A DNA stretch of 25,291 bases from a virus (IMGVR_UViG_3300025598_000159:1-25291); one strand, 5' to 3'. Shown: positions 9,201 to 17,223, counted from the stretch's first letter. Made by a program: numbers and translations. The notes: generated by a model not told the origin, from the sequence alone.

Positions 9201-12200
9201 GCGCTTACTGACCGCTATGGTGCAGACGATACCGCTGTTAAACAGTACAAGGAAGATGCCGGTAAAGACCTGCTGGAGTTAGCCATTAAGCTAGGTAAAA
9301 CCACACCAGAGTACAAAGAAACTGTTAAGCAACGCATGGCTGACTACAACCAAGCGTTGCAAGAATCTGGGCCATTAAAACCTGCAAGCAAGCGCACAGA
9401 GCAAGTTACCCGCAAAGCAGTTAATGCACCACGAAAACTGAAAACAACTTTGCCGGGCTATACACCCCCAGAAGAAAAAGGTTTGCCCACTACGTACCGA
9501 GAAGAAACTCGTACAGATCTAAGCGAAGACAATCAAAACCGCCTTGCCAAAGGCGACTTGACTGGCGTGTTGGAAGACTTGGCAACAACCAGCGCTAATC
9601 CTTTAATTCGTGAAAAAGCGCGGATGCTGTTGGAGCATAACAAAGAGACCAACGTCAAAATTGTTTCTAATCTTAAGCACGAAGGCAAGAGTGTTCCTGC
9701 GCTGTACGAACCCAGCACCAATACGATTAAATTCCATATTGATGGCATGAATGAGGAAGACCTTGTTCACGAAGCCACCCACGCCGCTACTGCGCGTTTG
9801 CTGGATACTCCCGCCAAAGACTTAAGCACGTATCAACGCTATGCTCGTAATGAACTTGAAGGCTTATATAACAAGCTGCAAGCTGACGGCATACTGACCG
9901 GCGAATACGCCGCCAAGAACCTTAAAGAGTTTGCCGCTGAACTTACATCTAACCAAGGCTTGCGCAAAAAACTAAATGGCCTAGAGTGGCAAGGCCAGTC
10001 AATGCTGCGCCGAATCATGAACTCCATCATGAAGTTCTTTGGGTTTAACCCACGCGATGCGTTGGCTGCTGCCGACCATTATGTGGACAAGATGCGTGCT
10101 GACTCTGTGGCCTATCGCGCCGGAGAATCTGCGTCTGTGTTCCGTGGAGAAACTAAATACGCGCCCGGCTTAGAACGCGCCGCAGCTGTTGCCAACAAAA
10201 CGATTGCCACCCAAAAGCCTTTGACCGAGCGCTATGACCGGGATGCACTAGGCCGCGGCGGTCTTGAGTTTATGACCAAAATGGTCGACCAGTTTGCGCC
10301 TCTGGTGCGGGCTTCGCGTTTGATGGATTCGTTGGCCGGTACACAGATGATGTACTTCCTGCGTATGTCTGCCCAGCGCTCGAACTTGCTTGGTGCTGTC
10401 TTGGCTCACGGCTCACTGGAGCGCAAAGAGTTTACCCGTGCGGACGGCAAAAAAGAATTCTTGTATCAAGCCAAGCCCGGTGCTAGCCTTGTCAACGTCA
10501 ACAAACTGCTGTCTAAAGCCAACGACATTACTGGCGGCGGACGACAAACCGATGCGCTGTTTTCCTTGTACAGCGTAGCTAAACGTGCTGAGAGCGTTGG
10601 CCTTGCCAAGCTCCAGTATGAGGATCTGACGCAGCGTGAATTGAACGACGCCATGCAAGACATCCGCAACAAGCCCGGGCTTGAGCAGATTTTTAAAGAC
10701 GCACATGCAGAGTATCAGAAGTTCAATACCAACATGGTTAACTTCGCTGTGCAGACAGGCTACCTATCCAAAGAGCTTGCCGCCAAGATGCTGGCAAACA
10801 AAGACTACGTTCCTTACTACCGCGAAAAGAACGGTGAAGTCAGCCTCATGATGGGCGGCGAAGAGATCGGCCGCATCGGTAATATCAAAGCACAACCCTA
10901 CTTGCATGAACTTGTGGGCGGCAACCAACGCATCTTGGACTTCAATACCGCCGCTGTGCGTAATGCCAATATGTTGCTGGAGATGGGTTTGCGTAACCAA
11001 GCTGCGCAGTCTGCCGCCTTCAACCTACAAGAAATTGGCATGGCTAAGATCGGCAAAGGTTCTGGCAAGGGAACCAACCTCTTTAACTTTAAGCGTGACG
11101 GCGAAGACTACCACGCACTTGTTCAAGACAGCAAAGACGTTCCAGCCGACTTGCTTGTCAAGGGTATGGAAGGTATCCCCGTTCAGACCAGTTCTTTGCT
11201 GCACTTAATGGGTATGCCTAGCCGACTGCTGCGTCAGATGTTTGTGGCTAATCCTATTTCTGCGGCGCGTATTTTGTTCAAGGATACGATCTCCTCGGCC
11301 ATGACCTCTGGCTCAAACCTAGACACTGTGGGCAAAGCGTTGCGTACTGTTGGGGATAACCTGATGGAAAAACGCGGCATCTCCGGCGGTGAAGTGTTCC
11401 AAGGCTTGCCTGACGACATGGCTAACATCCTGCGCGAAGTGCAAACCGGTAAGCCCGGATGGGAAACTCTGATGGCTAAAGCCCACGTGCTGCACGCCAA
11501 AGCCGATGCGCTGACACGCCAGATTCGCTACGAGAGCTACAAGAAGCAAGGCCTGTCCGATATGGAAGCCAGCTACATGGCGCTGGAGTCCATGAACTTT
11601 ACACGTCGCGGCATCTCGCCAAGTATCCACGTACTCAACACGCTGAATCCTTTCATCAACTCGCAAATTCAAGGCATCAACACGTTGGTTCAATCCCTCC
11701 GCGGCACGATGCCTATGAACGAAAAGTTGAAGATCCGCGAGAAGATTATTCAGCGCGGTATGTTGGTGGCCGGAGCCACCATGCTGTATGCCACCATGAT
11801 GCAAGACAAGGAAGCGTACAAAAACGCAACACCCGACCAGAAGTTCAACAACTGGTTCCTCCCGCTGGATACATTTGGCATCAGCGAACCTCTGCGTGTA
11901 CCAATCCCGTTTGAAGCCGGTATGCTTTTCAAAGCCGTACCCGAGATGCTGGTCAGCGCCATGCACGGTAACAACGACGAAGCGGCTGAAGGTCTCAAGC
12001 AAGTGGTTCAAAAGATGATTCCCGGCGGCGACACCTACGGTATCCCTCAAGCACTGCGCCCGGGTATCGAAGTTGGTATGGGCAAGTCGTTCTACACTGG
12101 CCGCGACCTCGAATCTCGTCATGAGCAATCATTGCAAGCTGGCTACCGTAGCCGCCCTACAACTTCAGGCTTTGCAGATGCACTGGGCCAAGAGCTAAAT

Positions 12201-12704
12201 GTTTCGCCAATTAAGATTGACCATTTGATTCAAGGCTACACAGGCAGCTTGGGTCTAGCTATTACGCAAATGGCTTCGTCAATTGTCTTTGGCAAACAAA
12301 AGCAAGAGCAAATAGCGCCCAATTTGTCACAGATGCCTTTGATTGGCAGTTCGTTCCAGCCTCAAGACGCTGGCGCTATTGTTGAGCAGACATACAAAGT
12401 CATGAACGATGCCGCCCAAGTTAAGGCTACTTACACGGATATGCTGAACAAAGGACGCTCCGATGCTGCCGAAGCGTACAAAAACAAAAACGCCGATGAG
12501 TTTAATAAGGCGTCAATGTCGTCCCGCTTCACCAGCTCAATGAGTCAGTTCACCAAGGAAATGCAAGCGATTCAGACGCAGGTGGCGACGGGTCAGATAA
12601 CTCCGGAGGAAGGCCGTCAAAAGAGAAATGATTTGGTTGCTCGACGGACGGCTTATGCACAAACCTTGTTGGCACAGGCTTCCGGTAGAACAGCACCCCA
12701 ATAA
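6207..12704 (+). CDS. Giant polyvalent virion protein with HExxH peptidase motif and LPD38-like region, 2165 aa
   Basis: The 2165-residue protein begins MPYVRLPDGTYYQAPEG, followed by a poly-Pro stretch (about 38-46). Residues about 110-180 form a Gly/Ala hydrophobic region (VGSAIMAGIGDIPSVVGGML) that could insert in a membrane. Residues about 310-950 are highly charged, Gln/Glu/Lys/Ala-rich and probably coiled coil or disordered. A gluzincin-type zinc site is visible: H1188-E1189-A-T-H1192, with a candidate third ligand in KEFAAEL (E1241 or E1245). From about residue 1670 (SRLLRQMFVANPISAARIL) through FINSQIQGINTL and FNNWFLPLDTFG to about 1900, the sequence resembles large polyvalent protein-associated domain LPD38. 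Polyvalent proteins are multidomain phage and plasmid proteins thought to be delivered with the DNA. The start follows a weak GAAGAG. The last 155 bases overlap a gene on the other strand. Confidence 0.75.
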   Translation: MPYVRLPDGTYYQAPEGMDYPTAVQTAMKAFPDAFGIKPPPPPPAPAPSTFGSELGRGFSESLSNLGTAAGSIFGANRAAESAVKEQEAYDKTHAASTDILKDIEEAYKKPGGGVGSAIMAGIGDIPSVVGGMLPVLGEYGAASRLGAIAGTAVSPGLGTTIGAIGAPLALAFAEHYGSNIKAQAAEQMQKGEPVDVHTGKALAYAAPEAVLDAVQPLTLGKTVAGALFGEGVKNLLKRGAEEGAEKVANRTLGQAVAAGTAHATVTGVPLMVTQTALQRAQLGKSLVDEDAFHDYGNAMLAAILASPVGAYDGYLGRGAAREAVERARLEAAEKAAKEQEAAQLATEATAEQAPSPFSAGPQGELPGMETAATEAPPPVRPKESEEPFEPSLDYNRQAKLLTQQLDDLKAQATQTTDPRQILQLAAQHDQVEAALEKAKEASVKQEKAPEVQLAEAQKALDKAKEQGDMKAAAKHAQKILDLQEVGGTQQTLDLGKPQKLVQEPVPIIQKVPLIEAKSATREANQQRLNTVEEEEQAAREQQAAAEAQYTQDIENIKNRTVPNQFELFSPEEAPITKEPQQPQQPQATEVDLNADYGQQARALQQRSSDLKNLIKTVQGPRAQDPLIEQKRQIDEALSKAQGLAATTTSPEERRTGLDLNTLDLFTPENMRNTDYQNLDPATRAKIEQQRLMETLGNLEGKRVTRAVIEDEDNKRMLRAGTHPNEYKQRIWDEQGEQAYDYQMVMDEIERIKAQINNPQGNAKRSLYTKLEDLATEHESLSRSLEQGEPTPSQRSYTQRKLDTLKKEYDRIVNTYVAPAREKIAGLMRSLYTVEDVGIPTEIEKKNRDVKEIIAEAKQARTNKLRDIKAQYDEIKASLKELGPKEQAEARKEMAKLKKEHDELAFAPDPLAPEVLEKTAPDKKEEITEAIKSYYDALERANQKPEMSRPAKRAQRMNAGETKYEVERTQDVINMAFELGTQEEGYKQAFAEVDRRLKALTDRYGADDTAVKQYKEDAGKDLLELAIKLGKTTPEYKETVKQRMADYNQALQESGPLKPASKRTEQVTRKAVNAPRKLKTTLPGYTPPEEKGLPTTYREETRTDLSEDNQNRLAKGDLTGVLEDLATTSANPLIREKARMLLEHNKETNVKIVSNLKHEGKSVPALYEPSTNTIKFHIDGMNEEDLVHEATHAATARLLDTPAKDLSTYQRYARNELEGLYNKLQADGILTGEYAAKNLKEFAAELTSNQGLRKKLNGLEWQGQSMLRRIMNSIMKFFGFNPRDALAAADHYVDKMRADSVAYRAGESASVFRGETKYAPGLERAAAVANKTIATQKPLTERYDRDALGRGGLEFMTKMVDQFAPLVRASRLMDSLAGTQMMYFLRMSAQRSNLLGAVLAHGSLERKEFTRADGKKEFLYQAKPGASLVNVNKLLSKANDITGGGRQTDALFSLYSVAKRAESVGLAKLQYEDLTQRELNDAMQDIRNKPGLEQIFKDAHAEYQKFNTNMVNFAVQTGYLSKELAAKMLANKDYVPYYREKNGEVSLMMGGEEIGRIGNIKAQPYLHELVGGNQRILDFNTAAVRNANMLLEMGLRNQAAQSAAFNLQEIGMAKIGKGSGKGTNLFNFKRDGEDYHALVQDSKDVPADLLVKGMEGIPVQTSSLLHLMGMPSRLLRQMFVANPISAARILFKDTISSAMTSGSNLDTVGKALRTVGDNLMEKRGISGGEVFQGLPDDMANILREVQTGKPGWETLMAKAHVLHAKADALTRQIRYESYKKQGLSDMEASYMALESMNFTRRGISPSIHVLNTLNPFINSQIQGINTLVQSLRGTMPMNEKLKIREKIIQRGMLVAGATMLYATMMQDKEAYKNATPDQKFNNWFLPLDTFGISEPLRVPIPFEAGMLFKAVPEMLVSAMHGNNDEAAEGLKQVVQKMIPGGDTYGIPQALRPGIEVGMGKSFYTGRDLESRHEQSLQAGYRSRPTTSGFADALGQELNVSPIKIDHLIQGYTGSLGLAITQMASSIVFGKQKQEQIAPNLSQMPLIGSSFQPQDAGAIVEQTYKVMNDAAQVKATYTDMLNKGRSDAAEAYKNKNADEFNKASMSSRFTSSMSQFTKEMQAIQTQVATGQITPEEGRQKRNDLVARRTAYAQTLLAQASGRTAPQ

Positions 12705-12867
12705 GGCCGTCCTTGATGCCGATGGTAGCGCCCGCATTAAATACGCGGGCGTTCAGTGCTTGATTGAGTCCCTCCAGCCGTAACGGCTCGGGGTCGAGGC
12801 AGGGGATGAAGAACCCCTGCCCCCGCTCAACTTTGTCCCACGGCCAACGCACCTGTAACTTTTTCAA
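12550..12867 (-). CDS. Small phage protein (GQGFFIPCLD type), TTG start, antisense to the giant gene's 3' end
   Basis: A 105-codon frame starts at TTG (12865-12867), with the SD GAGAGGA five bases upstream inside the end of the primase-helicase gene. The first 60 residues look like a compact domain: WPWDKVERGQGFFIPCLD, then a helix, then NARVFNAGATIGIKDG and LIGVLFYRKP. I recall similar short 'GxGFFVPCLD...GVxFYR' proteins as unannotated genes in other phages, but this is from memory. The remaining 45 residues are Pro/Ser-rich and lie antisense to the last 155 bases of the 2165-residue gene, so this tail may be a mere read-through to the first stop. It fills the 12705-12826 stretch that would otherwise look non-coding. 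A GTG at 12850-12852 is an alternative start but lacks an SD. Function unknown. Confidence 0.6.
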   Translation of the reverse strand: MKKLQVRWPWDKVERGQGFFIPCLDPEPLRLEGLNQALNARVFNAGATIGIKDGLIGVLFYRKPVPTRFVHKPSVEQPNHFSFDGLPPELSDPSPPASESLAFPW

Positions 12868-15775
12868 GCTCGTCCTCTCGTCTAGAGATTTTCATGGCAT
12901 TAACTCGCATCGGCGGGCCGCTGGTTTTAGACAGCAAGTCCTTCTTGTGTGCATACGAGACCATGAACTTAGCCTCAAGTTGTTTCTTGAGTGTGGCATA
13001 GCCAAAGCTATGGTTGGCGCAATACGTTTTAAGTAAGCGCTCCTCGATGTACAGGTCAACGTAACCCGGCGATACGCCGTGTTCAATGCGCCCCATCACC
13101 CCGTTGCGGGTAGTATGTCGGTCAATCGCCGTGTCGCCTCCCATAGTGGCAAACGGCCCAGCTTTGTCACCAAAGCGCACAATGACAAACTTGCCGTAGT
13201 ACTCTTGGATGAACCCGTTAAGGATGTCCTCGGCGTCTCGCTTGCCCACTTTCATTGCTGAGCGGCTGATTTCAACTACCTTGCGACAGCTCTCCAGCAA
13301 CGGCTCGACAGGCACGTCTACGATACCCGCATACTTACGACTAAAGTGAATAGCCGCGCTCGCCATGCAAGCAACACCCGCCATCCAGAAGCGCTCATCG
13401 TTAGGCGCGCCGTAGTACTTATACATGCGCGTGATGGTCTCAGGCACAAAGCTTGCCAGTTCATCCACGTTGTTGACCATGTAACGCACCCAAGCATCTC
13501 CGGCCACGGCGTAGTTCTTCTGGATTGACTTGATGATCTCCACCTCTTCGGCAGTCCACTCAAGCTTCTCGTCCATGACCCACTCCAGCAAGCGGCGCAG
13601 TTCACCTTCCGAAGAGTGCTTGCGAGCGCCAGTCATGTAGTCAACCGCGTGGGTATTGGATGAAAAGATTGCAACGGCTTGCCAAATCGACAGGTTCAAA
13701 CGCTCTTTGTTAGCGCCGGACTCCATGCGTTCTTTGCCACGCCCTTCGCTGATTGTCATGGTCATGCCGGGAAACCACTCGAAATCTTCCCGAGCCTTGG
13801 TTGTAATTTCATCGCTGATGAATGGGCCGCTGTGCAGCAAACCCAAACGCTGTTGCATTGCCACAGGAGATGTGCCCGAGCCAGTGCGGTAGTGGATAGG
13901 GTGACCCCAGATGGAGGCCGCACCGTCTAGTGCCAAAGACTTACCAGTGCCTGACTCGGTTGAGCAGCAGTGGATAGTCAAGCCGTACAGACCAGTGAAA
14001 CGCATCAGCGGTGAGCCAGCGCCCATGAAGATGACCGCCAAGTGATCCCACATTTCGCGAGCCACCAGCATCTTGATGAACTTAGCCCAAGTCTCCAGAT
14101 CGCCAGTGATCTGCGTGTTGCTCGTCAGGTTCTCCAGCCCCGGCATGGGGATGCGAACCGGCTCTTGGCCGCGCTTGTACACCATATTAGCGTGCACGAA
14201 GCTGTCGTCTTTCTGCCAGCCGTAGTGCAGGGGCACTCGGATTGGTACGCGCTCGTCACTCATCTTAGCCACAGACGCACGAACGTAGTCAGCCAAATTC
14301 TTGTCGTTGCCAGAGCCAAACGCAGACAGGATGTTCTGTGCAGCTAGTACCTTCACAGTCTCGTCCTTACTCACCATAGCCTTTTGGGGCATGATGATCT
14401 CCTGCGTACCGTAGGTGCGGCAAGCCAGCAAGTGAACCACGTGTTCACCGTCAATGTTCAGAATGTCTACAGGAAACAGGTCAAACGGCAGAATCATGAC
14501 TTGGCGTTTTGTCTTGTTGCCGTTGGCGTCCTCGTCTTCCTTCTCTTGGAAGATGCCGCCGCGCTGACCATAGGCGTAGCCTCTGGGTGGCTCGGGGCGT
14601 AGGATTTGTTCTGTTTCACCGTCTTCGACTTGAACCTCAATAACTGTAGGTTCGGTGACGGTCGCCACTTCGCGGCCCAGCGCCAGTGGGTTGGTGATCT
14701 TGCCCCAGTGTACACACGATGTACACACACCGGGGTTCTCCGAGTCAAACTTGGTGCAGGGATACGGCCCTTTGATCTCCGACAGCTTTAGGTTCATGCG
14801 GTCTTCATCGTAGGGATGCAAGCCGCTCAGCCATACTGCGGCTCTAGCGCCGTCCTCACACTTCTGCGCAATACTAAGGTGTGCCCTCCACAACGGCTCC
14901 ATGCCGTCATCGCTGGCGTTCTCAACGTAGTACCTGAGTTGCTCGCAGCCGCGCCCTTCCTTGGTGGCCTTGTAAATCTTGCCAAACTTGGTGACGCTGT
15001 TCTCGAACAACTTAATGGCGGTCGGGTCTGCACTTGGGCGGTGGCCCGGCAGATCAATCGACTTACCCGCAGGGGGTTTCACCTCGTAGGCTGTACCTAC
15101 TAGGTGCTTGGTGATGAGCGCCTTGATGTCCTCAAAGTCAAAATGATCGCCCTCGTTTTTGAACACCACGCTGGTTTGCTCACGGACTTTCTTCTTGCCC
15201 TTGACGCCGTTGTTCACGGTATCAGGTACGCGAAGGACACGCGAAGCGTCTCCAGTTACGGTTGGGTCTATGGCGAGCTTCTTTTGAAAGCACAGGCGCT
15301 TGAACGCCTCGGCCACAGGACGCCACTCGTCAATGTCCACCGTCTCTTTGAACGGCCAGTAAGCGTGTACGCCGCCGCCAGATGCGACCATCCAAGGGTT
15401 GCCCAGATCGGACAACCCTATTTCATCAGCAAACTGCATGATGGCATGGGCGGCAGCTTTAGCGGACGCATAAGCTTTTTTAGATATCTCACCCGTTGCT
15501 GGGTCGGGGATATCCTTTGGGTGGTTGCAGTCAACGTCTACGGCTATGCACTTGACATGGCGCACATTGTCCTTGACTCGGGTGGCTTCGTCTCCAAAAG
15601 TCCCGAGTGCAAAGTAAATGTCATAACCGTTTCGTTTCCACAAGTCCAGCTTGGGGAGTGCTTCCTCAAGCTGGTCTACAAACACGTGCTCTTTTCTTCG
15701 GGTAAGTTCTGTGAAGCAGTACTTCCCGTTTCCCGGGGGCGGCAAAACCTCCGCTAGAAACTCAAGCGGTTGCAT
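12827..15775 (-). CDS. Primase-helicase: AEP-type primase N-terminus, DUF927-like ATPase C-terminus, 982 aa
   Basis: The likely role is priming and unwinding at the phage fork. The N-terminal 250 residues carry archaeo-eukaryotic primase features: AVDVDCN with D80 and D82 as metal ligands, SGGGVHAYWPF with H137, and GDASRVLRVPDTVNNG, the third conserved block. A short Cys set, CTKFDSENPGVCTSC, in the middle could bind zinc. The C-terminal half has a Walker A loop, ESGTGKSLAL (K612), followed by GPFISDEITTK as a Walker B-like acidic pair and IFSSNTHAVDYM as a possible sensor. This fits the DUF927 type of helicase domain fused to phage primases. The ATG follows AAAGGTAACCTT. It is the last large gene of the replication block, and its 3' end overlaps the small TTG-start gene by 41 bases. 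Confidence 0.85.
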   Translation of the reverse strand: MQPLEFLAEVLPPPGNGKYCFTELTRRKEHVFVDQLEEALPKLDLWKRNGYDIYFALGTFGDEATRVKDNVRHVKCIAVDVDCNHPKDIPDPATGEISKKAYASAKAAAHAIMQFADEIGLSDLGNPWMVASGGGVHAYWPFKETVDIDEWRPVAEAFKRLCFQKKLAIDPTVTGDASRVLRVPDTVNNGVKGKKKVREQTSVVFKNEGDHFDFEDIKALITKHLVGTAYEVKPPAGKSIDLPGHRPSADPTAIKLFENSVTKFGKIYKATKEGRGCEQLRYYVENASDDGMEPLWRAHLSIAQKCEDGARAAVWLSGLHPYDEDRMNLKLSEIKGPYPCTKFDSENPGVCTSCVHWGKITNPLALGREVATVTEPTVIEVQVEDGETEQILRPEPPRGYAYGQRGGIFQEKEDEDANGNKTKRQVMILPFDLFPVDILNIDGEHVVHLLACRTYGTQEIIMPQKAMVSKDETVKVLAAQNILSAFGSGNDKNLADYVRASVAKMSDERVPIRVPLHYGWQKDDSFVHANMVYKRGQEPVRIPMPGLENLTSNTQITGDLETWAKFIKMLVAREMWDHLAVIFMGAGSPLMRFTGLYGLTIHCCSTESGTGKSLALDGAASIWGHPIHYRTGSGTSPVAMQQRLGLLHSGPFISDEITTKAREDFEWFPGMTMTISEGRGKERMESGANKERLNLSIWQAVAIFSSNTHAVDYMTGARKHSSEGELRRLLEWVMDEKLEWTAEEVEIIKSIQKNYAVAGDAWVRYMVNNVDELASFVPETITRMYKYYGAPNDERFWMAGVACMASAAIHFSRKYAGIVDVPVEPLLESCRKVVEISRSAMKVGKRDAEDILNGFIQEYYGKFVIVRFGDKAGPFATMGGDTAIDRHTTRNGVMGRIEHGVSPGYVDLYIEERLLKTYCANHSFGYATLKKQLEAKFMVSYAHKKDLLSKTSGPPMRVNAMKISRREDELEKVTGALAVGQS

Positions 15776-15796
15776 AAGGTTACCTTTGGGAACGTG

Positions 15797-15985
15797 TTAA
15801 GCGAAGTCTAGTTCTAACTGACGTGGGTCTTTCTCTTTGGATTCAAACCAGTTTTTCTCGGTACGGCGTAAGATTTCAGTAACCCATGCGGCGGGTAACT
15901 TGTCGGCCCCAATCAAGTCTGCGTAGTTTTTGAGTTCTTGGTTGGTGAGGGATTGAGGTTGTAGACTTTGCATATTCTGATCCAT
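15797..15985 (-). CDS. 62-aa protein with C-terminal sliding-clamp-binding motif
   Basis: The product begins MDQNMQSLQPQSLTNQEL and is mostly helical, with ELKNYADLIGADKLPAAWVTEIL and a basic middle (RRTEKNWFESKEKD). It ends RQLELDFA. QLELDF fits the hexapeptide QLxLxF consensus for proteins that bind the bacterial beta sliding clamp, and the extreme C-terminus is where such motifs often sit. No catalytic motif is present. The gene overlaps the end of the helix-turn-helix gene by 73 bases in another frame and sits 21 bases before the primase-helicase. A clamp adaptor or clamp-competing peptide is inference; the motif is only six residues and could be chance. Confidence 0.6.
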   Translation of the reverse strand: MDQNMQSLQPQSLTNQELKNYADLIGADKLPAAWVTEILRRTEKNWFESKEKDPRQLELDFA

Positions 15986-16224
15986 GCTTCTTTTGCAGTT
16001 GATGATGTTGCCATGATGGATGTCATCAGGTCAACGCGTTGTTGATAAGCGACAAAGACCTCGCCTCCGGCAAACCAGTTGTAAACGGTCTGGCGCGTAA
16101 CGCCCAAGGCGTAGGCTAGTTTTGTCACAGGAAATTCCAAGTGCACAGCCCACCGACCGAGCGTACTACCCGGGGTGCGAGGTGCATCTCGTACGAGTTG
16201 TTTCAGTTTCTCTGAGTAGGCCAT
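15913..16224 (-). CDS. Helix-turn-helix DNA-binding protein, 103 aa
   Basis: The core FPVTKLAYALGVTRQTVYNW (about residues 31-50) is a typical helix-turn-helix: first helix VTKLAYAL, turn GVT, recognition helix RQTVYNWFAGG. A helical tail (QQRVDLMTSIMATS, then AWIRICKVYNL) may dimerise. The C-terminus is Ser/Thr/Lys-rich and disordered. This resembles the small Cro/XRE-type or terminal-domain HTH proteins in phage replication operons; it may regulate this operon or the switch to the virion block. The ATG is preceded by a strong hairpin (16234-16251) and no recognisable SD, unlike almost all its neighbours, so its translation or transcription may be separately controlled. It overlaps the next gene by 73 bases. 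Confidence 0.75.
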   Translation of the reverse strand: MAYSEKLKQLVRDAPRTPGSTLGRWAVHLEFPVTKLAYALGVTRQTVYNWFAGGEVFVAYQQRVDLMTSIMATSSTAKEAWIRICKVYNLNPSPTKNSKTTQT

Positions 16225-16233
16225 AGTTGAATG

Positions 16234-16251
16234 GGGCGGCTTGCGCCGCCC
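16234..16251. promoter_or_regulatory. GC-rich hairpin between the SSB-like and HTH genes
   Basis: A perfect 7-bp stem, GGGCGGC (16234-16240) and GCCGCCC (16245-16251), with a four-base loop. It lies ten bases upstream of the HTH gene's ATG on the minus strand and just after the SSB-like gene's stop at 16258. There is no T-tract after it on either strand, so it is not a classic intrinsic terminator. It occupies the place where an SD would be. It may limit readthrough, protect the upstream mRNA end or control HTH translation. Confidence 0.5.
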
Positions 16252-16257
16252 TAAACT

Positions 16258-17223
16258 TTACTCGTCGTCCCAGTCCGACACAATGTCGGCTAGCTTACCT
16301 TTAGCCGCAGGAACGGCTGTTACTTTTGCCGCAGGCTTGCGCACTTCGGGTTCGGCTGTCTCTTCAACAGCTTCAACCGCGGGTTCTTCCTTGGCTTTCT
16401 TGGCCTTGGGTGCGGGCGCTGGGGCGCGTTCTTCTTCCTCTTTCAGCAACTCGCCCATAGGACGGGCGCCTGCAATAGCCAAAGGCTTCACGCCGTCAGC
16501 TTGAGCCGCAGTCACGTTGACTGCGCGGGCGGCGTCTTCCGACTCGCTTTGCTCTTTCACAGACTCGTACTCTTCCTCGGTCAACCAACGCACAGGCGCA
16601 AAGTGAAGCTTGGGGGCCTCGGCGCGAGTGTCGAACTTCATGCGGGTAACAATCTGTTCGGGGTTGATCGGGGGGTTTTGCACAGCCAAGTAGCGAACGA
16701 ACGCTTGGAGCGGACGCTTGTCCCCCTCTTCTTTGCCAAAGATAGAAGTTGCTGGCAGAGTTAACTGTAGCACATCGCCAGTGGGGTCATTAGCCAAAAC
16801 GACAGCCAAGCGCTGTTGATAGCGGCAAGCGCGGCTATTACCCTGACCCGAACCAGCCACGTTTTGAGGGCAGCTCATGCAGGTAGCAGACTGCTTGTTG
16901 GCGGCAGAGGCGTCAGGCTTTTCACCGTCATTGCTCCAGCAGTCGGGCGCAGCGGCGGCAGCGTCCTTGTCGTAGGTTCCAGCGTAGAAGATACGGCTGA
17001 CCTTGGGGGCGGCTTTTACGATCACCACATCGAGGTGGCGGTCTTCGATACTAGCCACTTCTTTGCCGCCAGCGACCAGACGGAACACGCCGCCCTTGAT
17101 GCTGATGCGTTTGGTGGTGTTGCCTACGCTACCGCCCAACAGGGCCTTGGCAGTTTCAGACAGCGCGTTGTTGCGCGCAAAAGCGGGGACGGCTGCGCCG
17201 TTAAAGATTGCGATGTTACTCAT
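16258..17223 (-). CDS. Four-cysteine protein with acidic tail, candidate single-stranded DNA-binding protein, 321 aa
   Basis: Residues 1-245 form the folded part, with strands such as RISIKGGVFRLVAGG and HLDVVIVKAAPK. Four cysteines, C95, C115, C118 and C133, are spaced to hold one zinc. Residues about 255-305 are a Lys/Glu/Ala/Pro linker, and the protein ends SDWDDE, an acidic aromatic tail like those of bacterial SSB, T7 gp2.5 and T4 gp32. Such tails recruit replication partners. Phage replication modules with a family A polymerase, SNF2 helicase, VRR-NUC and RecB-type nuclease usually include an SSB-like gene, and this is the only candidate here. SSB function is therefore inferred from layout and synteny, not from a recognised OB-fold signature. 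Its ATG overlaps the upstream TGA (ATGA), with AAAAGG as a modest SD. Confidence 0.7.
   Translation of the reverse strand: MSNIAIFNGAAVPAFARNNALSETAKALLGGSVGNTTKRISIKGGVFRLVAGGKEVASIEDRHLDVVIVKAAPKVSRIFYAGTYDKDAAAAAPDCWSNDGEKPDASAANKQSATCMSCPQNVAGSGQGNSRACRYQQRLAVVLANDPTGDVLQLTLPATSIFGKEEGDKRPLQAFVRYLAVQNPPINPEQIVTRMKFDTRAEAPKLHFAPVRWLTEEEYESVKEQSESEDAARAVNVTAAQADGVKPLAIAGARPMGELLKEEEERAPAPAPKAKKAKEEPAVEAVEETAEPEVRKPAAKVTAVPAAKGKLADIVSDWDDE

Noticed and set aside
11319-12128. 269-residue minus-strand frame under the giant gene
   Set aside because: His/Val/Gln-rich antisense product without motif or SD; the plus frame has the LPD38-like sequence here.
12727-12821. Two inverted repeats (12727-12735 with 12745-12753; 12798-12805 with 12814-12821) as terminators between the convergent blocks
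   Set aside because: Neither is followed by a T-rich tract on either strand, and both fall inside the coding part of the small minus-strand gene, so I do not call them terminators.
15104-15757. 217-residue plus-strand frame opposite the primase
   Set aside because: Opposite to the conserved primase motifs; no SD and no recognisable domain.
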